Shown one piece after another: positions 38,667 through 48,296 of a stretch of DNA of 64,000 nucleotides. A program made the translations under genes and the position numbers. The notes under the pieces were generated by a model. That model had not been told where the DNA came from. It saw nothing but the letters and a program-made list of their open reading frames with translations, and made no database searches. Origin of the DNA: Legionellaceae bacterium (lineage in GTDB: Bacteria; Pseudomonadota; Gammaproteobacteria; Legionellales; Legionellaceae); NCBI GenBank assembly GCA_030148065.1, contig JASBUC010000022.1:1-64000 (forward strand), in the 5' to 3' direction. The first letter of the stretch is position 1; each line of letters begins with the position of its first letter.

Positions 38667-38696
38667 TGTTCCAACAATAAGAGCTTATTGTGAACA
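38667..38696 (+). promoter_or_regulatory. Inverted repeat in the rpoS leader
   Basis: TGTTC-x2-ACAATAA and TTATTGTGAACA form an imperfect hairpin around GAGC, between nlpD and rpoS and about 25 bp upstream of the rpoS start. There is no T-run, so it is not a terminator. It could occlude or expose the rpoS ribosome-binding region, but this is inferred from position only. Confidence 0.35.
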
Positions 38697-38720
38697 TTAC
38701 ACTTTTGAAGAGGGTTTTTC

Positions 38721-39683
38721 ATGAACAAACCAACTAAAGCTGGTAAGAGTAAAACGTCCGTAAAAGCCACTGCAAAGTCAAAAAAAGTTGTAAAAAAAGA
38801 AAGCACTAAAACAGTGACCAAGAGTCTAAATCACACGAATAAGGGAAAAGTCTCCTCCGATCCTACACAAATATATCTTAGTGAAATCGGCTTTTCTCCA
38901 TTACTAACGGCTGAGGAAGAAGTCTTCTATGCTAGGAAGGCTCTCAAAGGCTGTGAAAAATCTCGCTCTAAGATGATTGAGAGTAATCTTCGTTTGGTGG
39001 TCAAAATTTCTAGACGTTATCTTAATCGAGGCTTGCCACTGCTTGATTTAATTGAAGAGGGCAATTTAGGTCTGATGCGAGCGGTTGAAAAGTACGATCC
39101 AGAACGAGGATTTCGTTTTTCAACCTATGCAACTTGGTGGATAAGACAAACCATTGAGCGTGCCATCATGAATCAAACCAGAACCATCAGACTGCCAATT
39201 CACGTTGTTAAAGAACTGAATGTTTATTTAAGAGCGGCTAGAAAATTAACACAAGAATTAGATCATGAGCCTACGGCAGAGGAAATTGCTGAGCTGGTTG
39301 ATAAGCCCATTGCGGATGTTAAAAAATTGCTGGGTTTAAATGATAAAATAGCATCAGTTGATTCACCGGTTGGTTTTGATGAGCATAAATCATTACTCGA
39401 TACCATTCCTGATGCAAGCTGCTCCAATCCTGCTGACATTTTAACTGATGAAAACCTAAAACAGCACATCGAGCTTTGGTTAAATGAGCTCACTGATAAT
39501 CAAAGAGAAGTCATTACTCGGCGCTTTGGCTTGCGTGGCTTTGAAAAATCAACACTAGAGGACGTTGGACAAGCCATTGGTTTGACACGTGAACGCGTTA
39601 GACAAATTCAAGTCGAAGCCTTAAAAAGCCTGCGCAATATCTTTGAAAAATATGGCTTATCACACGAGATGGTCTTTGAGTAG
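38721..39683 (+). CDS. rpoS: RNA polymerase sigma factor RpoS
   Basis: Sigma-38, the stationary-phase and stress sigma factor. The 320-aa protein has a Lys-rich N-terminus (about 45 residues), region 1.2 ([26 protein letters not shown]), region 2 ([42 protein letters not shown], then [18 protein letters not shown]), region 3 and region 4 with the helix-turn-helix [20 protein letters not shown]. The nlpD-rpoS order supports RpoS rather than RpoD or RpoH. A terminator follows. Confidence 0.95.
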   Translation: MNKPTKAGKSKTSVKATAKSKKVVKKESTKTVTKSLNHTNKGKVSSDPTQIYLSEIGFSPLLTAEEEVFYARKALKGCEKSRSKMIESNLRLVVKISRRYLNRGLPLLDLIEEGNLGLMRAVEKYDPERGFRFSTYATWWIRQTIERAIMNQTRTIRLPIHVVKELNVYLRAARKLTQELDHEPTAEEIAELVDKPIADVKKLLGLNDKIASVDSPVGFDEHKSLLDTIPDASCSNPADILTDENLKQHIELWLNELTDNQREVITRRFGLRGFEKSTLEDVGQAIGLTRERVRQIQVEALKSLRNIFEKYGLSHEMVFE

Positions 39684-39687
39684 TCAA

Positions 39688-39714
39688 GAGGCCCCATTTT
39701 TTTAGGGGCCTTTG
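39688..39714 (+). terminator. Intrinsic terminator after rpoS
   Basis: AGGCCCC (39689-39695) pairs with GGGGCCT (39705-39711) around a T-rich loop, directly after the rpoS stop. The T tail is short (TTT). It also lies at the end of the convergent hmgA gene. Confidence 0.75.
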
Positions 39715-39744
39715 CAAGGATATTGAGTATATTTTGAGCACAAT

Positions 39745-40992
39745 TTACAGAAAGCCAGACCAGCAGTTTGCGTATTGAGAATCAAGGTTATGCTTATTGT
39801 GATCATTATCTATTAATTGCCAGGCAGTGTTGCTCTCTAGCATAAAAGCAAGCGTGTCTTTATAGCGCTCTGGTTGACTGGTGTCTTTGTTAAGACCAGC
39901 TTGGTAGCTCTCATAGTCAGGGCCATGACCCATCATACAATTGTGTATGCTGTAGCCGCCGACGCTAAAGGCATCGGACTTGGCATCGTATTGACCTTTT
40001 AATAAGCCCATAAACTCACTCATGATGTTTCGGTGGAAATAGGGTGGGCGAAAGGTGTGTTCTGCACACATCCATCTGGCTGGAAAAATAACAAAATCTA
40101 AATTGGCAACACCTTTGATGGGGCTTAAAGAGGTCAGGACCGTAAAAATACTTGGATCTGGGTGATCAAAACTCACCGTATTAATGGTGTTAAAATCAAG
40201 TAAAGAATATTTATAGGGCGCATAGTTCCCATGCCAGGCAACGGTGTTGATAGGGGTTATTGCGGAGGCTGTATGCCACCAGTGGTTTGCTTGCTTGAAA
40301 TAAACATTCGTTTCATGTTGAGGCAGTGGCTGGCAGGCTTTGGGATACTTAAAATGTCGAGGGTGCGCCAGGCCATTTGCACCGATTACCCCAAGCTCAG
40401 GCAGTTGCAAAGGAAGCCCTTGGTTTTCGCACAGATAGCCAGAAGAAGAGGTACCTTGTACTTCAATACTGAAATATACGCCCCTTGGTATGACTAAAAT
40501 TTCACAGGGTTCTAACCTTAGTTTGCCAAATTCAGTGGTAAACAATAGGGTGCCGTTAAAATTAATAAAAAGAAGTTCACCATCACTATTGCAGAAAAAG
40601 TCATTTTCATTTAAGGCTTTATAGTGATAGGAGTAGATAACGTTGCTGTCATTTTTTGCAATGGGGAGCGTGCCTGAAATAACATGGTTATTACATTTTA
40701 TAATGGGCTTAGGGCTTCGCACTTGGTTAGGTGAAAAGGGCACAATGCTTTGCAATGTCCATTGCTCTTTGGCTTCTTTAAAGTTTGAAAAGACGGCAGA
40801 AGGCACTGTTTTATACAGCCAGCTGTGTAAGTTAACATTGCGATCTCGAGTAAAGGCGCTGCCATTTAACTGTTCTGCAATGAGGCCATTTGGCAGTGTT
40901 TGTGGGCTGTTTTGTGAGAGTGGCAGTGTGTTGTGTGTTGAGTCACTGCTGTGTAGATTACCAAAGCCAAATTGATACTCTAATTCATCCAT
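39745..40992 (-). CDS. hmgA: Homogentisate 1,2-dioxygenase
   Basis: A non-haem iron enzyme that opens the homogentisate ring in tyrosine catabolism; loss of it gives pyomelanin. The ATG at 40992, after an AGAAGGG site, gives 415 aa starting MDELEYQFGFGN, the family N-terminus; the open frame upstream is not coding-like. Signatures include SPQTLPNGLIAEQLNGSAFT, VIPRGVYFSIEV and the iron-site block FRPPYFHRNIMSEFMGLL plus HNCMMGHGPDYESY. No other tyrosine-degradation gene adjoins it. It is divergent from the glutamate dehydrogenase gene. Confidence 0.95.
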   Translation of the reverse strand: MDELEYQFGFGNLHSSDSTHNTLPLSQNSPQTLPNGLIAEQLNGSAFTRDRNVNLHSWLYKTVPSAVFSNFKEAKEQWTLQSIVPFSPNQVRSPKPIIKCNNHVISGTLPIAKNDSNVIYSYHYKALNENDFFCNSDGELLFINFNGTLLFTTEFGKLRLEPCEILVIPRGVYFSIEVQGTSSSGYLCENQGLPLQLPELGVIGANGLAHPRHFKYPKACQPLPQHETNVYFKQANHWWHTASAITPINTVAWHGNYAPYKYSLLDFNTINTVSFDHPDPSIFTVLTSLSPIKGVANLDFVIFPARWMCAEHTFRPPYFHRNIMSEFMGLLKGQYDAKSDAFSVGGYSIHNCMMGHGPDYESYQAGLNKDTSQPERYKDTLAFMLESNTAWQLIDNDHNKHNLDSQYANCWSGFL

Positions 40993-41172
40993 TTTTACCC
41001 TTCTCCTATAGAACACAAGGTACCATACTCGTCTGTTGCAGCTTATTACAAGTGTTTTAAAACGGCAATGGCACATTATGCTTATTAATGGGCGAAATAA
41101 TAAACAAAAAGCATACTAATTTAATTATTTTGGTTATAATTAACGAGATTTGTCCGAATGGTTACGGGTTTT

Positions 41173-41262
41173 AGGGCTAGGAGCCCCTGAATGATAAAAA
41201 AAGACTTACTATTAGTCAGTTGGTTGAACAGATAAATAATCGTTACCCTGAATATTAGGGTA
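41173..41262. promoter_or_regulatory. Two dyads upstream of glutamate dehydrogenase
   Basis: In the 292-bp hmgA/gdh divergent gap, GGGCT/AGCCC (41174-41186) forms a short stem and TACCCT/AGGGTA (41244-41262) flanks GAATATT to make a near-perfect palindrome 22 bp before the gdh start. The second could be an operator. No known regulator consensus is recognised. Confidence 0.35.
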
Positions 41263-41284
41263 CCCATAAGACTGAGGCGTTAAA

Positions 41285-44200
41285 ATGACTCATAAATTTG
41301 AACAAGGCAAGCAAGAAATCATCGAAAGTGTTCTAGCCTTAATCCGTAAAAACATGTCCCCCATACAGCAAGAATTATGTACAGCCTTTGCAAAGAAGTT
41401 TTTAGCGACGGTATCGACTGAGGATTTGGCGGAATGGCAGATAGAAGATCTCTATGGCGCTATGGCAAATTATTGGTCTCTTTTAATGTACCGTACCCCC
41501 GGGGAGTGTAAAATAAGAATTTACAATCCTGATTATGAACAGCACGGTTGGCAATCGACTCATACGGTCATTGAAATCATTCATGAAGACATTCCCTTTC
41601 TAGTGGACTCTGTGATCATGGAGATAAGCCGCATGGGCCTAACCCCTTATCTGACCATGCACATGGGAGGGCTGAAGGTTATTCGTGATGAAGATGATAA
41701 TTTATTGAGCATTGGTGCAGCCAACACAAAATCTAAGACTAAAGAGTCCCGAGTTACTAAAGAAGCACTGCAACTGATTCAAATAAATCGAGTCACTGAC
41801 TTAGAGATCTTACAAGAGCTTCACCTTAATCTTGGCCGTGTTTTAAACGACACAAGACGAGTGGTAGAAGACTGGCCTAAGATGCGAGAAAGGCTATTAG
41901 CAGAGTTAAAAGTCTTAGATAATTACAAAGCGTTTATCGATGAAAAAGAAATTCAAGAATCCAAAGATTTTCTTACCTGGATGGAGAATCATCATTTTAC
42001 CTTTCTTGGCATACGAAATTACAAAATTTTGAATGAAAATGGTGAGACGCTACTGTGTCCGGTTGACGGCACAGGCCTTGGGATCTTAAACAATAAGCAT
42101 TCAGACCATAAAAGCTGTCGAAACTTGTCTAAGATGAGCCCTGAAGCAAAGGACATGGTCTTGTCAAAGCAGCTGCTAATTCTTTCTAAGACCAATACTC
42201 GCGCAACGGTTCACCGGCCTGTCTACACAGATTACATCGGCATTAAACAATTTAATGCCAAAGGAGAAGTTGTTGGCGAGGTTCGAATTATTGGCTTGTA
42301 TACCTCTGCTGCCTACAATACCAACCCAACGCGAATTCCATTGCTTAGAAACAAAGTTAGTAATGTTATGAACTTAACCGGGGTTGAGCCGACTAGCCAT
42401 GCAGGAAAGGTCATACAAAACATCATTGACACACTGCCAAGGGATGATCTCTTTCAAGCGACCGAAGAAGAGTTATTGGAAATATCCATGGGGATATTTC
42501 ATTTGCAAGAGCGTCGGCGCTTTCGTTTATTTATGCGTAAGGACATTTATCGTAGATTTTTATCTTGCTTGGTCTACATTCCGCGAGATTTATTTAATAC
42601 TAAACTACGAACCGACATTCAAAAGACTTTAGTTGAGAGCGTTGGGGCGCTAGAGAGTAGTTTTTCAACCCGATTCTCAGAATCTGTTTTATGCCGTACA
42701 CACTTTATTTTAAAAATTGATCCTTATAAACAATACGCTTTTGACGTAGAAGAAATAGAGCAAAAAATCATAGAGGTTGCGAGAAACTGGTGTGATAGCC
42801 TTAATGAAACCTTGTTAGAAGGCTTTGGTGAAGAAGAAAGCACCCGCCTTTTTCAAAAATACGAGAATGCCTTTTCAAACTCCTATAAGGAATCCTTTAC
42901 CGCTCGGACAGCCGTCTATGACATTCGACACATAGAGGAGTTAACTGGGGGACAAAATTTAGGCATGAGTTTCTACCGACCAGTGAGTGAGTTTGGTGGT
43001 AAAATTCGTCTTAAATTATACCAAGAGTCTGAACCATTGCCCTTATCCGATGTGTTGCCTATTCTTGAGAACATGGGCCTACGAGTGATTAGTGAGCGAG
43101 TCTACATCGTTAAGCCGCAAGATTCAGAAAACGTTTGGTTAAACGATTTCTCAATGCTCTATGTTGATGAAGTGAACGTTGATGAAGTTAAAGAGCTCTT
43201 TCAACAAGCCTTTTCTTCCATCTGGTACCAAAAAACAGAAAATGATGGCTTTAATCAGTTAGTGCTTTCTGCCCATTTAAGTTGGCGAGAAGTTAGCATA
43301 TTGAGAGCGTATGCCAAATACTTTAAACAGATCCGTTCTTCCTTTAGCCCAAGCTACATTCAAAATGCCCTAAACTGTTATCCTAATATTGCAAAATTAT
43401 TGGTAAACATCTTTAATGTTCGATTCTCATCAGAGAATAATTTATCAGCGGATGAGCGTTTTAAACAAGAAGAGGAATTAAGAACACAGGTTTTTTCGGC
43501 ACTTGAGTCGGTAGATAGTCTTGATGAAGACAAAATTATTCGCGGCTATTTAGAGCTTATTTCTGCCACACTCAGAACCAACTATTTTCAGAAAGATGAG
43601 CAGGGACACACTAAGTCCTATCTTTCTTTTAAGTTTAACCCTCGTAAAATTTCAGATCTTCCAAAGCCCTACCCAATGTATGAAATTTTCGTTTACTCAC
43701 CACGCTTTGAAGGCGTTCACCTTCGCTGTGGAAAAGTCGCCAGGGGTGGCTTGAGATGGTCAGATCGCCCAGAAGACTTTAGAACAGAAATTTTAGGTTT
43801 AATGAAAGCGCAGCAAGTTAAGAATTCAGTGATTGTGCCAAATGGTGCCAAAGGTGGCTTTGTTCCAAAGCAACTTTTGAAAGATGGTACGCGTGAAGAC
43901 ATTATGGCAGAGGGAATTTTTTGCTATCAGAATTTCATACGAGGATTGCTCGATGTGTCCGATAACTATGTCTCGGGTGAGATTAGCAAACCAGACAACA
44001 CTGTTTGTTACGATGACGATGATCCATACTTGGTGGTTGCGGCCGATAAAGGCACGGCTACCTTTTCTGATATAGCGAATAAAATTTCAAATGAATACAA
44101 TTTCTGGTTGGGAGATGCGTTTGCCTCCGGTGGCTCTGATGGTTACGATCATAAAAAAATGGGCATTACCGCCAGGGGTGCTTGGGAGTCTGTAAAACGC

Positions 44201-46204
44201 CATTTTAGAGAGCTTGGCAAAGACATTCAAACCACCCCCTTTACTTGTATTGGTATTGGTGACATGTCGGGGGATGTTTTTGGAAATGGCATGCTTTTAT
44301 CAGAGTGTACTCAGCTTGTGGTGGCCTTTAATCACCTTCACATATTCATTGATCCGAATCCTGATGAGGCGGTGGCCTACCTTGAACGAAAGAGACTGTT
44401 TGAGTTACCTCGTTCGGCTTGGACTGATTATGACGCTAAGAAAATATCCAAAGGTGGTGGCGTTTTTCTTCGCAGCGCAAAATCCATTCAGTTGTCTGCT
44501 GAAATAAAAGAGCTTTTTTCCATCGAAAAAAATCACATTGAGCCTAATGAATTAATTCGCATCATCTTGAAATCAGAGGTTGATTTGCTCTGGAGTGCTG
44601 GTATTGGGACTTTTGTTAAGGGCGCGGATGAAAGTCATGATGATGTTGGTGACCGAGCCAATGACTCAATACGAATTAATGGCAACGAGCTTCGGTGTCG
44701 AGTCGTTGGAGAGGGGGGGAATCTTGGTCTCACTCAGTTAGCTCGCATAGACTATGCCATGAAAGGTGGTTTAATTTACACTGACTTCATTGACAATTCC
44801 GCAGGGGTTGATTGCTCTGATAATGAGGTCAATATTAAAATTTTGCTAAACAGTGTGGTGGCAAATGGTGAATTAACCACCAAGCAACGAAACCAGTTAC
44901 TTGTTAAGATGACTGATGAAGTGTCACAAATGGTATTGCATGATAATTATCAACAAACCCAAGCAATTAGTTTGGCAGCAGAGCAAGCCTATAGAAATGT
45001 TGAGTTACACAGTCGTTACATTGATGAACTAGAGCAAGAAGGCAAGCTAGACAGAGAGCTTGAATTTATTCCTGATAAACAGCAGCTGATTGAACGTAAA
45101 CTTGCTGGTAAAGGCCTTGCTAGACCCGGTCTGTCAGTGTTGCTCTGTTATAGTAAGACGTTGCTCTATGAAGAGTTAATTAAATCGTCTGTGCCAGAAG
45201 ATCCGTACTTAAAGAAAATATTGGTTGACGCGTTTCCAAAACCCTTGCAGAAAAAATACCAAGAGTATATGCAAGCTCACCCGCTAAAGCGTGAAATCAT
45301 TGCAACTAAGCTAAGTAATATTGTGGTTAATGAAATGGGCTTTACGTTTGTCTATCGATTGCATGATGAGACTGGTGCGCCTTATGCGGCGATTGTAAAA
45401 GCCTATATGATTGTACGAAGTTTGTTCGATTTACCGAGTGTGTGGCAAAACATTCAAGCGGTTGATAATAAAGCGCCAACTAGCAAACAAACTGAGATCA
45501 TTTTGCAAATGATTCGCATTGCAAGACGGGCGACTCGTTGGTTTTTAAGAGCCAAGCGTCTAAATTTGGATATTACCAGCAATGTTAAGCTCTACAAAGA
45601 AGGCATTAGTGAGTTCATGTCTTGTATTACTCCCATTGTTAAGAAATATCATTCAAACCTTTTTAATGACTATGTAAATGAGAGCATCGAGCAGGGCATT
45701 CCTGAGCTCTTTGCTAAGGAAATGGCGGGAGCTAAGAGCTTATTTGCGGCAATGGACATCATTGATGCAGCCCAAGAACGAGGCATTGACATCGCGACCG
45801 TAGCAGATGCTTATTTTGCTATGGGAGACTTCTTAGATTTAAATTGGATCCGAACTCGAATCATACTGATGACAGTAGAAAATCATTGGGAAGCCTTGAC
45901 TCGAGAGGCATTACGAGATGATTTGGATTGGCAGCAAAGAAAGCTTACCATTGCCATATTGTGTCTAAAAGATGAGTCGTCCACGGTACCTTGTCCACTG
46001 GATTTAGAGGGTTGGGCCAATCGACATCAAGACTTAATTAAGCGTTGGCAATATATTCTAGCCGAACTTCGTTCGACTCAAAGCTCGACGTTTACCATGT
46101 ATTTTGTTGCAATAAGGGAGTTACTTGATTTAACGCAAACAAGTGTTCAATCGGTTAAAAAGCTAAAGGAGAAAGCAAGTGTCGATGATAAATACAAAGG
46201 ATAG
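41285..46204 (+). CDS. gdhB: NAD-specific glutamate dehydrogenase, large (180-kDa) class
   Basis: A 1639-aa enzyme deaminating glutamate to 2-oxoglutarate. The length fits the L-180 class of Pseudomonas and relatives. The N-terminal third holds ACT-like regulatory domains (HTVIEIIHEDIPFLVDSVIMEI). The catalytic region begins near 800 and contains KVARGGLRWSDRPEDFRTEILGLM-type residues, VPNGAKGGFV with the catalytic Lys, ADKGTATFSDIAN and GIGDMSGDVFGNGML. A long C-terminal helical domain follows. In amino-acid-using bacteria it feeds carbon into the TCA cycle. Its last 26 nt overlap the cytochrome b561 gene. Confidence 0.95.
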   Translation: MTHKFEQGKQEIIESVLALIRKNMSPIQQELCTAFAKKFLATVSTEDLAEWQIEDLYGAMANYWSLLMYRTPGECKIRIYNPDYEQHGWQSTHTVIEIIHEDIPFLVDSVIMEISRMGLTPYLTMHMGGLKVIRDEDDNLLSIGAANTKSKTKESRVTKEALQLIQINRVTDLEILQELHLNLGRVLNDTRRVVEDWPKMRERLLAELKVLDNYKAFIDEKEIQESKDFLTWMENHHFTFLGIRNYKILNENGETLLCPVDGTGLGILNNKHSDHKSCRNLSKMSPEAKDMVLSKQLLILSKTNTRATVHRPVYTDYIGIKQFNAKGEVVGEVRIIGLYTSAAYNTNPTRIPLLRNKVSNVMNLTGVEPTSHAGKVIQNIIDTLPRDDLFQATEEELLEISMGIFHLQERRRFRLFMRKDIYRRFLSCLVYIPRDLFNTKLRTDIQKTLVESVGALESSFSTRFSESVLCRTHFILKIDPYKQYAFDVEEIEQKIIEVARNWCDSLNETLLEGFGEEESTRLFQKYENAFSNSYKESFTARTAVYDIRHIEELTGGQNLGMSFYRPVSEFGGKIRLKLYQESEPLPLSDVLPILENMGLRVISERVYIVKPQDSENVWLNDFSMLYVDEVNVDEVKELFQQAFSSIWYQKTENDGFNQLVLSAHLSWREVSILRAYAKYFKQIRSSFSPSYIQNALNCYPNIAKLLVNIFNVRFSSENNLSADERFKQEEELRTQVFSALESVDSLDEDKIIRGYLELISATLRTNYFQKDEQGHTKSYLSFKFNPRKISDLPKPYPMYEIFVYSPRFEGVHLRCGKVARGGLRWSDRPEDFRTEILGLMKAQQVKNSVIVPNGAKGGFVPKQLLKDGTREDIMAEGIFCYQNFIRGLLDVSDNYVSGEISKPDNTVCYDDDDPYLVVAADKGTATFSDIANKISNEYNFWLGDAFASGGSDGYDHKKMGITARGAWESVKRHFRELGKDIQTTPFTCIGIGDMSGDVFGNGMLLSECTQLVVAFNHLHIFIDPNPDEAVAYLERKRLFELPRSAWTDYDAKKISKGGGVFLRSAKSIQLSAEIKELFSIEKNHIEPNELIRIILKSEVDLLWSAGIGTFVKGADESHDDVGDRANDSIRINGNELRCRVVGEGGNLGLTQLARIDYAMKGGLIYTDFIDNSAGVDCSDNEVNIKILLNSVVANGELTTKQRNQLLVKMTDEVSQMVLHDNYQQTQAISLAAEQAYRNVELHSRYIDELEQEGKLDRELEFIPDKQQLIERKLAGKGLARPGLSVLLCYSKTLLYEELIKSSVPEDPYLKKILVDAFPKPLQKKYQEYMQAHPLKREIIATKLSNIVVNEMGFTFVYRLHDETGAPYAAIVKAYMIVRSLFDLPSVWQNIQAVDNKAPTSKQTEIILQMIRIARRATRWFLRAKRLNLDITSNVKLYKEGISEFMSCITPIVKKYHSNLFNDYVNESIEQGIPELFAKEMAGAKSLFAAMDIIDAAQERGIDIATVADAYFAMGDFLDLNWIRTRIILMTVENHWEALTREALRDDLDWQQRKLTIAILCLKDESSTVPCPLDLEGWANRHQDLIKRWQYILAELRSTQSSTFTMYFVAIRELLDLTQTSVQSVKKLKEKASVDDKYKG

Positions 46205-46715
46205 TTATGGTCGAGTGAGTAAGAGCCTTCATTGGTTGGTGGCAGTCTTGGTTATTACCATGGTATTGGGTCTGTTCTACATTGATCTAATCCCTAAAAG
46301 CTATAAAGGGACTTTTTTCTTTTTTCATAAGGCCACCGGTGTGCTGGTTTTATTTTTAATGCTTTTTCGGATTGCTTGGGGAATTGAGACGGTAAAGCCA
46401 TCTCTGCCACTTAGTATGCCGCTGATTGAGAAAATTTTAGCTCGTGGCGTGCAACATCTCTTGATCTTCTTAGTGATTGTCATGACGCTATCCGGTTGGA
46501 TAATGGCAACGGCGGCGGGCAAACCCCCAACCTTATATGGGCTGTTTTCCATGCCTTTGCCATTCATTCCAGGTTCTAAAACCTTAGCCAAACAAATGAG
46601 CGATCTTCATTATCTTATAGGCTGGTCTATTTTTGTTTTGCTGTGTTTGCATATGCTTGGTGGGCTTAAGCATCACTTCTTTAATAAGGACAATGTTCTT
46701 AAGTCGATGATCTAA
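46179..46715 (+). CDS. Cytochrome b561-family membrane protein
   Basis: A 178-aa four-helix dihaem membrane protein. Candidate haem-ligand histidines occur in SLHWLVA (helix 1), FFHKATG (helix 2), LHYLIGW (helix 3) and the CLHMLGGLKHHF end (helix 4). Bacterial members (CybB/YodB type) pass electrons between quinols and superoxide or periplasmic partners; the partner here is unknown. The GTG at 46179 has an AAAGGAG site 7 nt upstream; an ATG at 46185 is the alternative. Its 3' end overlaps convergent ygfZ by 17 bp. Confidence 0.88.
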   Translation: MSMINTKDSYGRVSKSLHWLVAVLVITMVLGLFYIDLIPKSYKGTFFFFHKATGVLVLFLMLFRIAWGIETVKPSLPLSMPLIEKILARGVQHLLIFLVIVMTLSGWIMATAAGKPPTLYGLFSMPLPFIPGSKTLAKQMSDLHYLIGWSIFVLLCLHMLGGLKHHFFNKDNVLKSMI

Positions 46716-47505
46716 AGCGCTCGACAGAGTCTTTTCGAAGGCTAAGGGCGTAGCAGACCTCATTTGGCTCTTCTCCGATTTTATCGAGAACGAGCCCGAT
46801 GGCCTTGTCATCAAGAAGCACCGTTTCATTAATGTCTAAGTTCAGTGCTTTATCACAAATATAGGGCTCGTATTTCTCTTCAGATTTAAAGTGCAATCTT
46901 GCAATGATTTCATGCCCAATGTAGCAGCCCTTATTGACTGACACCACGCCATTGGCAAGTAAGCCCAGACGATTTGGTAAGAAAGCTTTGCTTGCTTCAT
47001 TTTTGAGATCAAACCAATGTTCGTACATTATGGCCTTGTAAAAATTAAAGGGTTTTTGTTCTTCAAGCGTCCTCTCACTAAAAGCATTAATCAAGGAAGA
47101 TTGTTCTGCTTCCGACTCGGCAATTAGCAAATGAAGCTCTTCGCTGTAGTTAAAGTCTAAGGTGGCATCATGCCCAATCGCTTCCTTTGATTTTAGGCCA
47201 ATGGCAAAGGCTTTGTGGGTTTTTTCTAGGGTTATTCGTGACAGGGGCGCTGTTTTTGATAAGGGCTTTAGAGTTAAGTCGACTAGAGCGTCCTGTAGCC
47301 AGAGTTGATAGTGTGAGTCATCAATTTTTTGAATAAAAAACAGTGAGACAACCCGTCCTTTTTGATTACAGAGGGCCGAGGGTAGTAGGGTAAAGTCATC
47401 ATTTAAGTTTGCAGTGACATGGCTTTGTAAAAACTGTTTAGCCCTGTCACCCTTTATGCGAATGCCTGAAAGCTTCGGCAGCATTGAGAAGAATTCTGAA
47501 TTCAT
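46699..47505 (-). CDS. ygfZ: Folate-binding Fe-S maturation protein YgfZ
   Basis: A GcvT-like tetrahydrofolate-binding protein that helps assembly or repair of some Fe-S enzymes. RIKGDRAKQFLQSHVTANL at the N-terminus, the FYKAIMYEHWFDLKNEASKAFLPN region and the family motif are recognisable. The motif near residues 192-199 reads KGCYIGHE, whereas the family consensus is KGCYxGQE; the essential Cys is kept. The ATG at 47505 gives 268 aa; one at 47550 would add 15 residues. It is divergent from sdhE-ygfX, the same arrangement as in E. coli. Confidence 0.88.
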   Translation of the reverse strand: MNSEFFSMLPKLSGIRIKGDRAKQFLQSHVTANLNDDFTLLPSALCNQKGRVVSLFFIQKIDDSHYQLWLQDALVDLTLKPLSKTAPLSRITLEKTHKAFAIGLKSKEAIGHDATLDFNYSEELHLLIAESEAEQSSLINAFSERTLEEQKPFNFYKAIMYEHWFDLKNEASKAFLPNRLGLLANGVVSVNKGCYIGHEIIARLHFKSEEKYEPYICDKALNLDINETVLLDDKAIGLVLDKIGEEPNEVCYALSLRKDSVERFRSST

Positions 47506-47584
47506 TTTTTTAAACTTTTGTGTGAATGTTAATGATGAGAATGATATCATAAATTAATCATTAAGTTATCTTATTAGTCTTTTT

Positions 47585-47842
47585 ATGAACAAAGAACAAA
47601 GTAGGCGTCTACAATGGGCCTGTAAGCGTGGCATGTTAGAGCTTGATTTAATTCTAGAGCCTTTCTACCTTGCACATCAGAACGCTTTTAGCAGACAAGA
47701 GCAGGAACTTTTTGAAAAGCTCTTGACCCACAGTGATCCAAGCTTATACAGTTGGTTAATGGAAAAAGACCAACCGGGCGAGGATGATTTAAATGACATG
47801 GTCCAACGAATCGTTACTTATCATAGAGCGAGTAAGCGCTAA
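47585..47842 (+). CDS. sdhE: FAD assembly factor SdhE
   Basis: An 85-aa protein that promotes covalent flavinylation of succinate dehydrogenase. It has the required RGxxE motif (CKRGMLELDLIL), the FYLAHQNAFSRQEQELFEKLL helix and LYSWLM near the C-terminus; length is typical. It lies divergent from ygfZ and overlaps the next gene, matching the E. coli sdhE-ygfX pair. Confidence 0.93.
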   Translation: MNKEQSRRLQWACKRGMLELDLILEPFYLAHQNAFSRQEQELFEKLLTHSDPSLYSWLMEKDQPGEDDLNDMVQRIVTYHRASKR

Positions 47843-48266
47843 GACCAGCACACGGTGTGTTGTGAGTTTGTTCATCATAGCCTTTTTGTGTGTGTGGGCT
47901 TGTTCCTTGCAGCCCTTATTTAAAGTTTTGTCATCCCTTTTTTTGATTTTTTACGCCCATTACTACTGTCGCTTAAACCTTTTACTGACAGCTCCTAAGT
48001 CGCTTGTTAAATTAATCTGGTATGAAGACTTATTAGAGCTTTCTTTCAAAGACTCTTCTAATCAACAAGGCCCACAAAGACTGATAGTGCCAATTGAGCA
48101 GGCAAACATTTATGCCTTCCATCAACTTTTTTTATTGTTTGAGATAAAAGGAGGGTATTATTTCACTTTTTCAGATCAACTTAAAAAGTCGGATTATTAC
48201 TCATTAAGAAGAAAAATCAGTCTAAGCAAGATGACAACAGCGATAGAGCAGCAGAACTCTCTGTGA
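47793..48266 (+). CDS. ygfX: YgfX (CptA)-like membrane protein
   Basis: A 157-aa protein with two hydrophobic segments near the N-terminus (VVSLFIIAFLCVWACSL, VLSSLFLIFYAHYYC) and a soluble beta-rich C-terminus (LIWYEDLLELSFKD). Sequence similarity is weak, and the call rests largely on topology and its position directly after sdhE, as in E. coli, where YgfX affects cell-division and shape proteins. The start at 47793 overlaps sdhE by 50 nt; the true start may be further in. Confidence 0.6.
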   Translation: MTWSNESLLIIERVSAKTSTRCVVSLFIIAFLCVWACSLQPLFKVLSSLFLIFYAHYYCRLNLLLTAPKSLVKLIWYEDLLELSFKDSSNQQGPQRLIVPIEQANIYAFHQLFLLFEIKGGYYFTFSDQLKKSDYYSLRRKISLSKMTTAIEQQNSL

Positions 48267-48296
48267 TACTATGTCAGAAAAAAATTAGGGACAATC

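Noticed and set aside
40993-41076. 28-residue N-terminal extension of homogentisate dioxygenase
   Set aside because: The sequence is Arg/Cys-rich and unlike the family; the ATG at 40992 has a good ribosome-binding site.
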